Assembly: GCA_030606845.1 (NCBI GenBank)
Contig: JAUWFP010000124.1
Location: 1 to 6,699 of the forward strand
Origin: Anaerolineales bacterium
GTDB taxonomy: Bacteria > Chloroflexota > Anaerolineae > Anaerolineales > E44-bin32
Length of the DNA: 6,699 bases
Reading direction: 5' to 3'
Part shown: in pieces, positions 1 through 4,985 of the stretch
How the letters are laid out: every line of letters begins with the position of its first letter
Numbering within the stretch: the stretch's first letter is position 1
The notes under the pieces: model-generated
Database searches by the model: none
Told to the model about the DNA's origin: nothing
The model's input: the letters and a program-made list of their open reading frames with translations, nothing else
Translations under genes and position numbers: made by a program

Positions 1-57
1 GGAGGGCACGCCTTCGCCGTCACTTTTGAAGAGCATTTAAACAACGCCTGCCCTTAG
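1..57 (+). CDS. possible C-terminal tail of an upstream gene (partial)
   Basis: Frame 1 is open from the window edge for 18 codons and stops at TAG (55-57). The peptide reads GGHAFAVTFEEHLNNACP, which looks protein-like, while the other two forward frames stop at similar or earlier points. The family is not recognisable from so short a piece. If real, the gene ends 76 bases before the peptidase start and runs in the same direction. It could equally be chance, because 18 open codons are not significant. Confidence 0.3.
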   Translation, partial: GGHAFAVTFEEHLNNACP

Positions 58-133
58 ACCTGAACTGCCAAGTCAATTTGCTTGTTAGACCTTATTTACG
101 CTTTGTCCCTACCACATCCAACTTGGAGAAATC

Positions 134-2098
134 ATGGGAACATCGAAAACAATTGCTCCTTATGGAACCTGGGCTTCGCCCATTTCAACTTCGTTCGTTG
201 CTCAGTCAGGAATGGGGCACAGCGCATTACCTCGTGAGGTTCTTATTGATGGCAATGACATCTACTGGGTCGTCGGTAGACCCCAGGAAGGTGGCCGATA
301 TGTCATCCTTCGTCACGCTGACGATAAAACCATCGAGTGCATCACACCTCCGGATTTCAATGTAAGGACTCGCGTGCATGAATACGGCGGGGGCTCCTAC
401 TTCGTCGCCGAAGGAGTAATCTACTTCTGCAATTACACCGACCAACGCCTCTACCGGCAGCAGAAGGGCAAATCTCCACAACCGATCACGCCAGAACCTG
501 AGATCGCCGCCGGCTTGAGGTATGCTGCGATCCGCCTCTCAAAAGATAAAAGGTCACTCGTATGTGTCCGTGAACGCCATGAGGCAGACGGACAAGTGGC
601 GAATGAATTGGTGATACTTCCGACAGACGGATCAATCGAACCTGCAATCATCGCTTCAGGCCACGACTTCTACAGTTCCCCTCGTTTCAGCCCGGATGGA
701 AAGAAACTCACCTTCCTGACATGGGATCATCCGAATATGCCCTGGGATGTGACCGAACTATGGGTTGGGGATTTTAAAGATGGAAAGTTGGAGGACATCC
801 ACAAAGTAGCGGGCGGGATGAACGAATCCATATTTCAACCCGAGTGGAATCACCAAGGAGTTCTACATTTTATTTCCGACAGGACCGGTTGGTGGAATCT
901 GTACGCCTTCGATGAAGGTGAGATTGTATCCCTTCACAAACGCGAAGCTGACTTCGGATTTCCCCAATGGCTGCTCGAGTACTCCACTTATACCTTCCTC
1001 CCCGATGGTCGGATCGTTTGTTTGTTTCTCGATATGGGGAAATCCCGTATCGGCGTTCTTACCCCTCAAGATGGGAAGCTTGAAGAGTTTTCAACACCCT
1101 TTTCCGCTTTTGAGTTGCCGACAATCCAATCTGATGCTCTTGGGCAGGTCTGGTTCCTCGCCGGCACGCATAAGACAGAGCCAGGTCTAGCGGTGCTTAA
1201 CCCGGAGACAGGTGAGTGCCACACCGTTCATACTTCAAATGAGCATGAGATTGATCCAGGTTTCATTTCTATTCCCGAACACATCGCTTTCCCTTCTAAA
1301 GGCGGTCGCACATCCTTCGCCTACTTCTATCCGCCTACGAATTCGTCCTTCGAGGCGCCAGCAGATGAAAAACCGCCGCTGATCGTTCTGAGCCATGGTG
1401 GGCCGACATCAGCTGCTCGTTCGCATTTTCAGTCCGAGATCCAATTTTGGACCAGCCGGGGTTTCGCCATCGCTGACGTTAATTACGGCGGTAGCACAGG
1501 TTATGGGAGACCCTATCGCGATCAATTGAAAGGTGAATGGGGGATCGTCGATGTCGAGGATTGTGTGAACGCGGCTCTTTTCTTAGCCAAGTGTGGCAAA
1601 GTCGATGACGAACGCTTGTTGATCCGCGGGTGCAGTGCCGGTGGGTATGTAACCTTGTGTGCTTTAACTTTCCATGAGGTTTTCGCCGCAGGTGCGAGTT
1701 ACTACGGCGTGGCAGATGCCGCCATCCTCGCCCAACATTCACACAAATTCGAAGAACGTTACCTTGACTCGCTCATCGGGCCCTACCCCGAAAAAGAAGA
1801 TCTCTATCGCGATAGATCGCCAATTTACCATGCAGATCGGCTTTCATCTCCTGTGATCCTTTTTCAAGGGCTCGAGGATAAAGTAGTCCTTCCCGAACAA
1901 TCTGAAATTCTAGCGAAAGCACTTCGCGAGAAATGTCTCCCTTACGCTTATCTCACTTTCGAGGGCGAGCAGCATGGCTTCCGTCGCGCCGAGACAATCA
2001 AAAATTGCCTCGATGCTGAGCTATATTTCTATTCAAGAATTCTTGGGTTCGAATTGCCTGCAGGGGTCACGCCCGTTGAGATCCACAATCTGGACTGA
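134..2098 (+). CDS. S9 family (prolyl oligopeptidase) serine peptidase, dipeptidyl/acylaminoacyl-peptidase-like
   Basis: This is a complete 654-residue alpha/beta-hydrolase peptidase that should cleave short peptides, removing N-terminal dipeptides or acylated residues. No signal peptide or membrane segment is visible, so it probably acts in the cytosol. Residues about 30-380 form the beta-propeller gate typical of the family, with an early HEYGGG motif (82-87) and blade-like repeats such as FSPDGK (185-190). Residues about 390-640 form the catalytic domain. The oxyanion-region motif HGGP is at 421-424 and the nucleophile elbow GCSAGG at 499-504 gives Ser501. Asp582 lies in GLEDKVV and His614 in GEQHGF, so the triad is complete and correctly ordered. 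The length fits the family. The ATG at 134 is preceded by TTGGAGA (123-129), and the conserved start region APYGTW follows at residue 8. No strong promoter is seen upstream. The exact substrate preference cannot be read from sequence. Confidence 0.93.
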   Translation: MGTSKTIAPYGTWASPISTSFVAQSGMGHSALPREVLIDGNDIYWVVGRPQEGGRYVILRHADDKTIECITPPDFNVRTRVHEYGGGSYFVAEGVIYFCNYTDQRLYRQQKGKSPQPITPEPEIAAGLRYAAIRLSKDKRSLVCVRERHEADGQVANELVILPTDGSIEPAIIASGHDFYSSPRFSPDGKKLTFLTWDHPNMPWDVTELWVGDFKDGKLEDIHKVAGGMNESIFQPEWNHQGVLHFISDRTGWWNLYAFDEGEIVSLHKREADFGFPQWLLEYSTYTFLPDGRIVCLFLDMGKSRIGVLTPQDGKLEEFSTPFSAFELPTIQSDALGQVWFLAGTHKTEPGLAVLNPETGECHTVHTSNEHEIDPGFISIPEHIAFPSKGGRTSFAYFYPPTNSSFEAPADEKPPLIVLSHGGPTSAARSHFQSEIQFWTSRGFAIADVNYGGSTGYGRPYRDQLKGEWGIVDVEDCVNAALFLAKCGKVDDERLLIRGCSAGGYVTLCALTFHEVFAAGASYYGVADAAILAQHSHKFEERYLDSLIGPYPEKEDLYRDRSPIYHADRLSSPVILFQGLEDKVVLPEQSEILAKALREKCLPYAYLTFEGEQHGFRRAETIKNCLDAELYFYSRILGFELPAGVTPVEIHNLD

Positions 2099-2105
2099 GA
2101 GTCGT

Positions 2106-2175
2106 GCGGGTGGCGCGCTAGATTCTTAGATTAAGGGAACTCCTGACCCAGCTTGCTCTGTAATAGACCACCCGC
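2106..2175. terminator. inverted repeat between convergent genes, possible bidirectional terminator
   Basis: GCGGGTGG (2106-2113) is perfectly complementary to CCACCCGC (2168-2175), separated by 54 bases. It lies in the 106-base gap between the convergent peptidase and cupin genes, where a shared terminator is expected. The loop is long and neither side has a run of T, so this is not a classic Rho-independent terminator. It is the only clear inverted repeat in the gap. Confidence 0.28.
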
Positions 2176-2204
2176 TTCCAAGTCTCAAGAGCCGCGATTT
2201 TGGA

Positions 2205-2558
2205 TCATGATGCGTTTTCTCCGGGCTCCATCATGATCAGCAGCATCTTGAACTGCTTCTCCGCTTTTACGGCGTGGGGTTGATTAGCGGGGAGCGTGAT
2301 CACATCCCCCACACGTAGATTGTGCGCAACGCTGCGGATCGAGATCAGAGTCTCCCCCTCGATCACAATCAGCAGCGCTTCATTCGGCGTAGTGTGTTCG
2401 CTGAGTTCTTGGCCCGCATCGAACGCGAATAAATTGGTCGATCCATTGGCCGCCTTCAACAGCGTGCGGCTCACAATCGCCCCGCTCTGATACTCAATCA
2501 TCTCGCTCAACTGTTCCACAGCTGGAGTTCCATTCGATTGTGTAGATTCCATTGTCAC
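2205..2558 (-). CDS. small single-domain cupin protein
   Basis: This is a 117-residue beta-barrel cupin with no signal peptide. Cupin motif 1 is recognisable as G49-x5-H55-x-T57-x2-E60-x7-G68 and motif 2 as G84-x5-P90-x4-H95 (PANQPH). His55, Glu60 and His95 can bind a metal. The usual second histidine of motif 1 is Thr57 (H-T-T-P-N-E-A), as in small cupins of the HTxPxxA type, so metal binding may use three ligands or be weak. The start is read as GTG at 2558 because GGAGGT (2570 down to 2565) is 6 bases away; the next in-frame ATG (2552) would be 12 bases away. The gene lies 81 bp downstream of the phosphorylase on the same strand and may be co-transcribed with it. The cupin fold does not reveal the reaction; a sugar-binding, small-molecule-sensing or dioxygenase-like role is possible. 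Confidence 0.85.
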   Translation of the reverse strand: MTMESTQSNGTPAVEQLSEMIEYQSGAIVSRTLLKAANGSTNLFAFDAGQELSEHTTPNEALLIVIEGETLISIRSVAHNLRVGDVITLPANQPHAVKAEKQFKMLLIMMEPGENAS

Positions 2559-2564
2559 GGCAAT

Positions 2565-2570
2565 ACCTCC
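2565..2570 (-). promoter_or_regulatory. ribosome binding site of the cupin gene
   Basis: GGAGGT on the minus strand sits 6 bases before GTG (2558) and 12 before ATG (2552). The spacing favours the GTG as the true start. Confidence 0.6.
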
Positions 2571-2620
2571 GATTTAAGTCTATTCTGGCGCCATCACATG
2601 CTCAGTCCCTGCAATGCGAG

Positions 2621-2634
2621 CTGCGCGATCGCAG
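2621..2634 (-). terminator. short hairpin just downstream of the phosphorylase stop
   Basis: CTGCG-CGAT-CGCAG can form a 5-bp GC-rich stem with a four-base loop, 5 bases after the TAG stop of the phosphorylase gene (minus strand). No T-run follows, so termination would be weak at best. It may instead stabilise the 3' end of the upstream message or separate the expression of the two genes. Confidence 0.22.
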
Positions 2635-2639
2635 ATTGA

Positions 2640-3962
2640 CTAAGAGTTTGAATCCGACGAACCTATGGTCTCGTAGAAGAGCGGAAGCGCATCGACCGGC
2701 TTCTCGGTGATCTCGTGCGCGGCTAGTAATCGCTCTGATGCAGACTGCGCCTGTTCCGCGTTTATTGCGTAGACTGTGAAGAGCAATTCTCCTTCATCCA
2801 CGCGATCGCCCACATTATGCAGGATTTCTATGCCCACAGAATGATCTACCGGGTCACCTTTCTGCGCCCGACCAGCACCCAACTCCATGGCGGTTAGCCC
2901 AACTTCGCCGGCATGAATCTGGGAGATATAGCCTGCTTTCGGCGCCCCAATGTCGAGTCGTTCCGGAGCAAGCGCCAATTTGCTTGGGTCCTCGACGTAA
3001 GAAACATCTCCGCCCTGCGCGAGAACAAGATCTTTGAATTTCGTTAAAGCAGAACCATCCTCAATAACCTCCTCTGATAGAACATTCGCTTCATCGAAAC
3101 TTTCTGCCTTCTCTGCCAGGAGGAGCATATGGCTGGCTAACACTAAACAATGTTCTCGGAAATCTTGCGGACCTTCACCTTGCAATGTCTCGACGGCTTC
3201 CCGAACCTCGATGGCGTTGCCAACTGCATTACCTAGCGGCTGGTTCATATCTGAGATAAGAGCCACTACTTTTCGATCCGCTAATGTTCCAATCTGCACC
3301 ATAAGTTCAGCTAGCTCTACAGCTTGCTCGAGGGTTCCCATGAAAGCCCCCAGCCCAACTTTGACATCGAGGACTATTGCGGTAGCGCCACCCGCTATCT
3401 TCTTACTCATGACTGATGAGGCAATAAGCGGCACGGATGGCACCGTCCCGGTGACATCTCGAAGTGAATATAACTTCCCATCCGCAGGTGCGAGGTCCGC
3501 TGTCTGTCCATTGAGAACTATCCCCTTATCTTCGAGCTGCTTGCGAAATTCACCCATCGTCAAGTCAACTCGAAAGCCCGGGATAGATTCCATCTTATCC
3601 AGCGTTCCCCCCGTAAAACCCAGTCCCCGCCCCGACATTTTCCCCACGGCGATTCCATTTGCCGCGACAATGGGTGTGACCACAAGCGTTGTTTTGTCGC
3701 CCACGCCTCCAGTCGAGTGTTTGTCTAATACAATAGGCACAATATCCGAGAAATCGAGCTGGTCTCCCGAGCGCGCCAGTGAAAGCGTCAAGTCTGCAGT
3801 CTCTCTCGGCGTCATCCCTTTTAATAGAACAGCCATTGCCCAGGATGAAGCCTGGTAATCTGGAATCTCGCCACGCGTAAATCCCTCGATGAAAAATTCG
3901 ATCTCTTCAGCCGTCAGTTCTGCGCCATCGCGTTTCTTAGTGATGATGTCAACCGCTCGCAT
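2640..3962 (-). CDS. pdp: pyrimidine-nucleoside phosphorylase (thymidine/uridine phosphorylase)
   Basis: This 440-residue cytosolic salvage enzyme splits thymidine, deoxyuridine or uridine with phosphate into the free base and (deoxy)ribose-1-phosphate. Phosphate-binding motif KHSTGGVGDKT is at 81-91 and the family signature SGRGLGFTGGTLDKME at 110-125. His82, Arg168 (SLRDVT), Ser183 and Lys187 (SSVMSKK) fall at the base-binding positions I recall for the Geobacillus stearothermophilus enzyme, with identical numbering. Lys108 precedes the signature where E. coli thymidine phosphorylase has Met; this favours the broader pyrimidine type over strict DeoA. The nucleotide-binding middle domain is followed by the C-terminal PYNP domain (about 340-430). 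The start is ATG 3962, preceded by AGGAGG at 3975-3970; an in-frame extension to 4043 is rejected. The gene is transcribed divergently from the lipoprotein gene and is followed by the cupin gene. Databases may label it deoA. Confidence 0.95.
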   Translation of the reverse strand: MRAVDIITKKRDGAELTAEEIEFFIEGFTRGEIPDYQASSWAMAVLLKGMTPRETADLTLSLARSGDQLDFSDIVPIVLDKHSTGGVGDKTTLVVTPIVAANGIAVGKMSGRGLGFTGGTLDKMESIPGFRVDLTMGEFRKQLEDKGIVLNGQTADLAPADGKLYSLRDVTGTVPSVPLIASSVMSKKIAGGATAIVLDVKVGLGAFMGTLEQAVELAELMVQIGTLADRKVVALISDMNQPLGNAVGNAIEVREAVETLQGEGPQDFREHCLVLASHMLLLAEKAESFDEANVLSEEVIEDGSALTKFKDLVLAQGGDVSYVEDPSKLALAPERLDIGAPKAGYISQIHAGEVGLTAMELGAGRAQKGDPVDHSVGIEILHNVGDRVDEGELLFTVYAINAEQAQSASERLLAAHEITEKPVDALPLFYETIGSSDSNS

Positions 3963-3969
3963 GAATATT

Positions 3970-3975
3970 CCTCCT
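3970..3975 (-). promoter_or_regulatory. ribosome binding site of the phosphorylase gene
   Basis: A perfect AGGAGG on the minus strand lies 7 bases before ATG 3962. It fixes the start at MRAVDI rather than at the longer reading, which would add 27 residues unlike the family. Confidence 0.75.
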
Positions 3976-3980
3976 ACGGC

Positions 3981-3986
3981 ATTATA
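3981..3986 (-). promoter_or_regulatory. TATAAT -10-like box upstream of the phosphorylase gene
   Basis: The minus strand reads TATAAT at 3986-3981. No good -35 box is seen 16-18 bases upstream (TTCGAT at best). A start about 7 bases downstream would fall on the ribosome binding site, leaving a leader of only about 12 bases. The match is perfect but the position is awkward, so the true promoter may lie further upstream. Confidence 0.25.
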
Positions 3987-4049
3987 CATCCTGGTCACCG
4001 CACATCGAAACCGGTAGATCCCTCGAAAAATGGAACTAAACACCGGATA

Positions 4050-4078
4050 TTGATTATGGTCGGTGAACTTTTTAGGAT
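4050..4078 (+). promoter_or_regulatory. sigma70-type promoter for the lipoprotein gene
   Basis: TTGATT (4050-4055) and TAGGAT (4073-4078) are separated by 17 bases, each matching 4 of 6 consensus positions including the most important ones. Transcription would begin near 4085, giving a leader of about 40 bases before ATG 4126. Confidence 0.45.
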
Positions 4079-4125
4079 ATGATGAGTCGTCTACAAATTA
4101 TAAGTATTGGAAAGGAAGGGAAGCT

Positions 4126-4497
4126 ATGAAAAAGCACTTACTATCCGTAATGATAATTGTCCTAGCCCTGGTCTTGGGGGCCTGTACAGACCCGGGGTTA
4201 GAAGGTCGAATAGCTACTCTGGAACGTAGGGTTAAAACCCTACAAACCCAGAATGAAACACTAGAAACCCAGGTTGAAATTTTGACGGACGATCTCACTC
4301 TGGAGAAAAGGCGGTCCTTGGCGCTTACTACCATAGCCACCGACCATGAATTTGATTTTTATTATCTTTACTTAAATCTTGGTTGGAATGCTGATATTTT
4401 TGCTAATTGGTCCGATCATTCTGATCTGTGGCAAGCTGCCTGGGGGTGTAGTGATACCTGCGGATGGACAGGATACACATTAAGGGAATATAAATAA
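4126..4497 (+). CDS. small coiled-coil lipoprotein of unknown function
   Basis: This 123-residue protein has a type II signal peptide: basic MKKH, a hydrophobic stretch (5-17), and the lipobox L17-G-A-C20. After cleavage, Cys20 would be lipidated and the protein anchored to the outer face of the membrane. Residues 25-57 are a regular heptad coiled coil with core L25, I29, L32, V36, L39, N43, L46, V50, L53 and L57 (strict 4-3 spacing). The single core Asn43 is typical of parallel dimers. The tail (about 70-123) is rich in Tyr, Phe and Trp (W87, W95, W102, W106, W114) with C108-x3-C112, perhaps a disulfide or ligand-binding element. ATG 4126 follows GGAAGGGAAG; the frame is open to ATG 4063, but that start would bury the signal peptide. 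Translation ends at TAA directly followed by TGA. The gene reads more AT-rich than its neighbours. I do not recognise the family; the head-stalk design suggests an envelope spacer, scaffold or surface binder. Confidence 0.8.
   Translation: MKKHLLSVMIIVLALVLGACTDPGLEGRIATLERRVKTLQTQNETLETQVEILTDDLTLEKRRSLALTTIATDHEFDFYYLYLNLGWNADIFANWSDHSDLWQAAWGCSDTCGWTGYTLREYK
4226..4243. repeat. 18-base inverted repeat inside the lipoprotein coiled coil
   Basis: GTAGGGTT and AACCCTAC are perfect 8-base complements around a central AA. The site lies in codons 34-40 of the lipoprotein gene. It could be a dyad for protein binding or an RNA hairpin, but may just reflect local repetition. Confidence 0.45.
4240..4281 (+). 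repeat. tandem 21-base heptad repeat in the lipoprotein gene
   Basis: Codons 39-45 (LQTQNET) and 46-52 (LETQVEI) match at 16 of 21 bases by my count and share AAACCCAG and TGAA in register. The preceding heptad (32-38) is a more diverged relative. This suggests the coiled coil grew by duplication of a heptad-sized unit. Confidence 0.5.
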
Positions 4498-4500
4498 TGA

Positions 4501-4524
4501 TTTATTGATTCAGGATCGAATAAA
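4501..4524 (+). terminator. AT-rich hairpin directly after the lipoprotein stop codons
   Basis: TTTATTGAT (4501-4509) pairs with ATC-AATAAA (4515-4524) across the loop TCAGG, with one bulged G at 4518. It begins immediately after the tandem TAA TGA. A second small dyad, CATAT-CAA-ATATG, follows at 4526-4538. Neither has the GC stem plus T-run of a strong terminator; they may help end or protect the message. Confidence 0.3.
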
Positions 4525-4536
4525 CCATATCAAATA

Positions 4537-4670
4537 TGAAACACCTTTTCCTTCGACCCCCGAAATTGACGGGGGTAAAACACCAGGACGGTGTAGCGAG
4601 GCCCTGTGGTGTTAGGAGCGTCTTTCATGCGTAATTTCCGGAGTGTTCGGGGGTGTTCCTTAGGGTTTCA
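4537..4670 (+). ncRNA. candidate structured RNA with nested and alternative stems
   Basis: Reading by eye, TGAAACaCCT (4537-4546) can pair with AGGGTTTCA (4662-4670) in a 9-pair closing stem with one bulged A. It encloses the hairpin at 4556-4576 and a further stem AACACCA (4579-4585) with TGGTGTT (4607-4613). Some boxes have competing partners: ACACC (4580-4584) also fits GGTGT (4590-4594), and ACCCCCG (4556-4562) also fits a second CGGGGGT (4648-4654). I match this to no known RNA family. It could be a small RNA, a switch-like 3' region of the lipoprotein message, or remnant ends of a mobile element. Pairings were found without a folding program and some may be chance. Confidence 0.25.
4556..4576. 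repeat. GC-rich 7-bp hairpin
   Basis: ACCCCCG (4556-4562) and CGGGGGT (4570-4576) are perfect complements with the seven-base loop AAATTGA. The stem is strong, but TAAAAC follows on the plus strand and CGAAGG on the minus strand, so no T-run marks it as an intrinsic terminator in either direction. Confidence 0.5.
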
Positions 4671-4679
4671 CTGACCGGA

Positions 4680-4694
4680 CCTGGCGGGGCCAGG
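4680..4694. repeat. 6-bp GC hairpin with a GGG loop
   Basis: CCTGGC (4680-4685) and GCCAGG (4689-4694) are perfect complements around a three-base loop. It sits just after the candidate RNA block and has no T-run. It may be a final stem of that structure. Confidence 0.4.
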
Positions 4695-4867
4695 ACCATG
4701 GGGTTTTGTAGGGATGAATGACGTACCTGGGAAGGGGTCGTGCCGATCGGAGGCTAGGCAAGGGATGTTATCGGGACGGATGGGGAGGGACGTTAATCTT
4801 GGGCATATCGAATGGACCGGTGTATAGAAAAGGGTCTTTGTAGAGTATTGTAGACTCGCTTTGCCTG

Positions 4868-4893
4868 AAAATGGGTTATTTATTGACCATTTT
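4868..4893. promoter_or_regulatory. inverted repeat overlapping the amidohydrolase promoter, possible operator
   Basis: AAAATGG (4868-4874) and CCATTTT (4887-4893) are perfect 7-base complements with a 12-base AT-rich spacer. The right arm overlaps the -35 box TTGACC at 4883-4888, where a repressor or activator could act. No regulator gene is in the window, so this rests on position and symmetry only. Confidence 0.3.
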
Positions 4894-4911
4894 GGAAACC
4901 TTAGATACTAT
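4883..4911 (+). promoter_or_regulatory. upstream sigma70-type promoter of the amidohydrolase gene
   Basis: TTGACC (4883-4888) matches five of six -35 positions, and TACTAT (4906-4911) matches four of six -10 positions including the critical TA and final T. The spacer is exactly 17 bases. Transcription would start near 4918, about 68 bases before the ATG. Confidence 0.5.
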
Positions 4912-4946
4912 GCCCGATCACCACACAAGCAGTTCATTCCGTAGCC

Positions 4947-4955
4947 TGCTATAAT
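4947..4955 (+). promoter_or_regulatory. extended -10 promoter of the amidohydrolase gene
   Basis: TGCTATAAT is a perfect extended -10 (TGn plus TATAAT at 4950-4955). The -35 region is poor, which an extended -10 can compensate for. Transcription would start near 4962, giving a leader of about 24 bases that still contains the ribosome binding site. It may act in tandem with, or instead of, the upstream promoter. Confidence 0.5.
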
Positions 4956-4975
4956 CCCCCAATTCTTTCGTTCAT

Positions 4976-4982
4976 AAGGTGA
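4976..4982 (+). promoter_or_regulatory. ribosome binding site of the amidohydrolase gene
   Basis: AAGGTGA lies 3 bases before ATG 4986 and resembles the AAGGAGGTGA consensus. It supports that start, which also matches the usual N-terminus of the family (xDLILTAETIVTMD). Confidence 0.6.
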
Positions 4983-4985
4983 AGA

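Larger units (their letters stand above)
4498..4985. other. 488-base intergenic region without a convincing gene
   Basis: No open frame here has both a ribosome binding site and family resemblance. The first 200 bases carry several inverted repeats, described separately. About 4695-4865 is G-rich on the plus strand and holds only short chance-like frames (37 and 41 codons). The last 120 bases carry the promoter elements of the amidohydrolase gene. Confidence 0.6.

Noticed and set aside
78..365. 95-codon plus-strand frame overlapping the peptidase start
   Set aside because: It overlaps the well-supported S9 peptidase in another frame and resembles no protein family.
1479..1742. 87-codon minus-strand frame rich in His and Arg
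   Set aside because: It is antisense to the peptidase catalytic domain; its composition is that of a shadow frame.
2625..2632. GCGATCGC octamers (also at 2802-2809) resembling the cyanobacterial HIP1 repeat
   Set aside because: Only two copies were noticed in the window, far below the density expected of a HIP1-rich genome.
3034..3858. 274-codon open frame on the plus strand
   Set aside because: It lies wholly antisense to the pyrimidine-nucleoside phosphorylase gene, is rich in Ser/Thr/Pro as expected of a shadow frame, and has no recognisable domain.
3963..4043. 27-residue N-terminal extension of the phosphorylase
   Set aside because: The perfect AGGAGG and the family-typical MRAVDII start at 3962 show that the extension is only untranslated open frame.
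4063..4125. 21-residue N-terminal extension of the lipoprotein
   Set aside because: It would place a polar segment before a clear lipoprotein signal peptide; ATG 4126 has its own ribosome binding site and the candidate promoter -10 lies inside the extension.
4229..4240. Telomere-like GGGTTA / TAACCC-type motif in the lipoprotein gene
   Set aside because: It is a single occurrence explained by codons of the coiled coil, with no tandem array.
4714..4843. Two overlapping short frames starting at 4714 (37 codons) and 4718 (41 codons)
   Set aside because: They are Gly/Arg-rich as expected from G-rich sequence, have only weak ribosome binding sites, and neither resembles a known protein.
4917..4985. 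SAM or SAH riboswitch before the deaminase gene
   Set aside because: The function would suit one, but I see no consensus of these riboswitches, and the leader from the candidate promoters is only about 24-68 bases.
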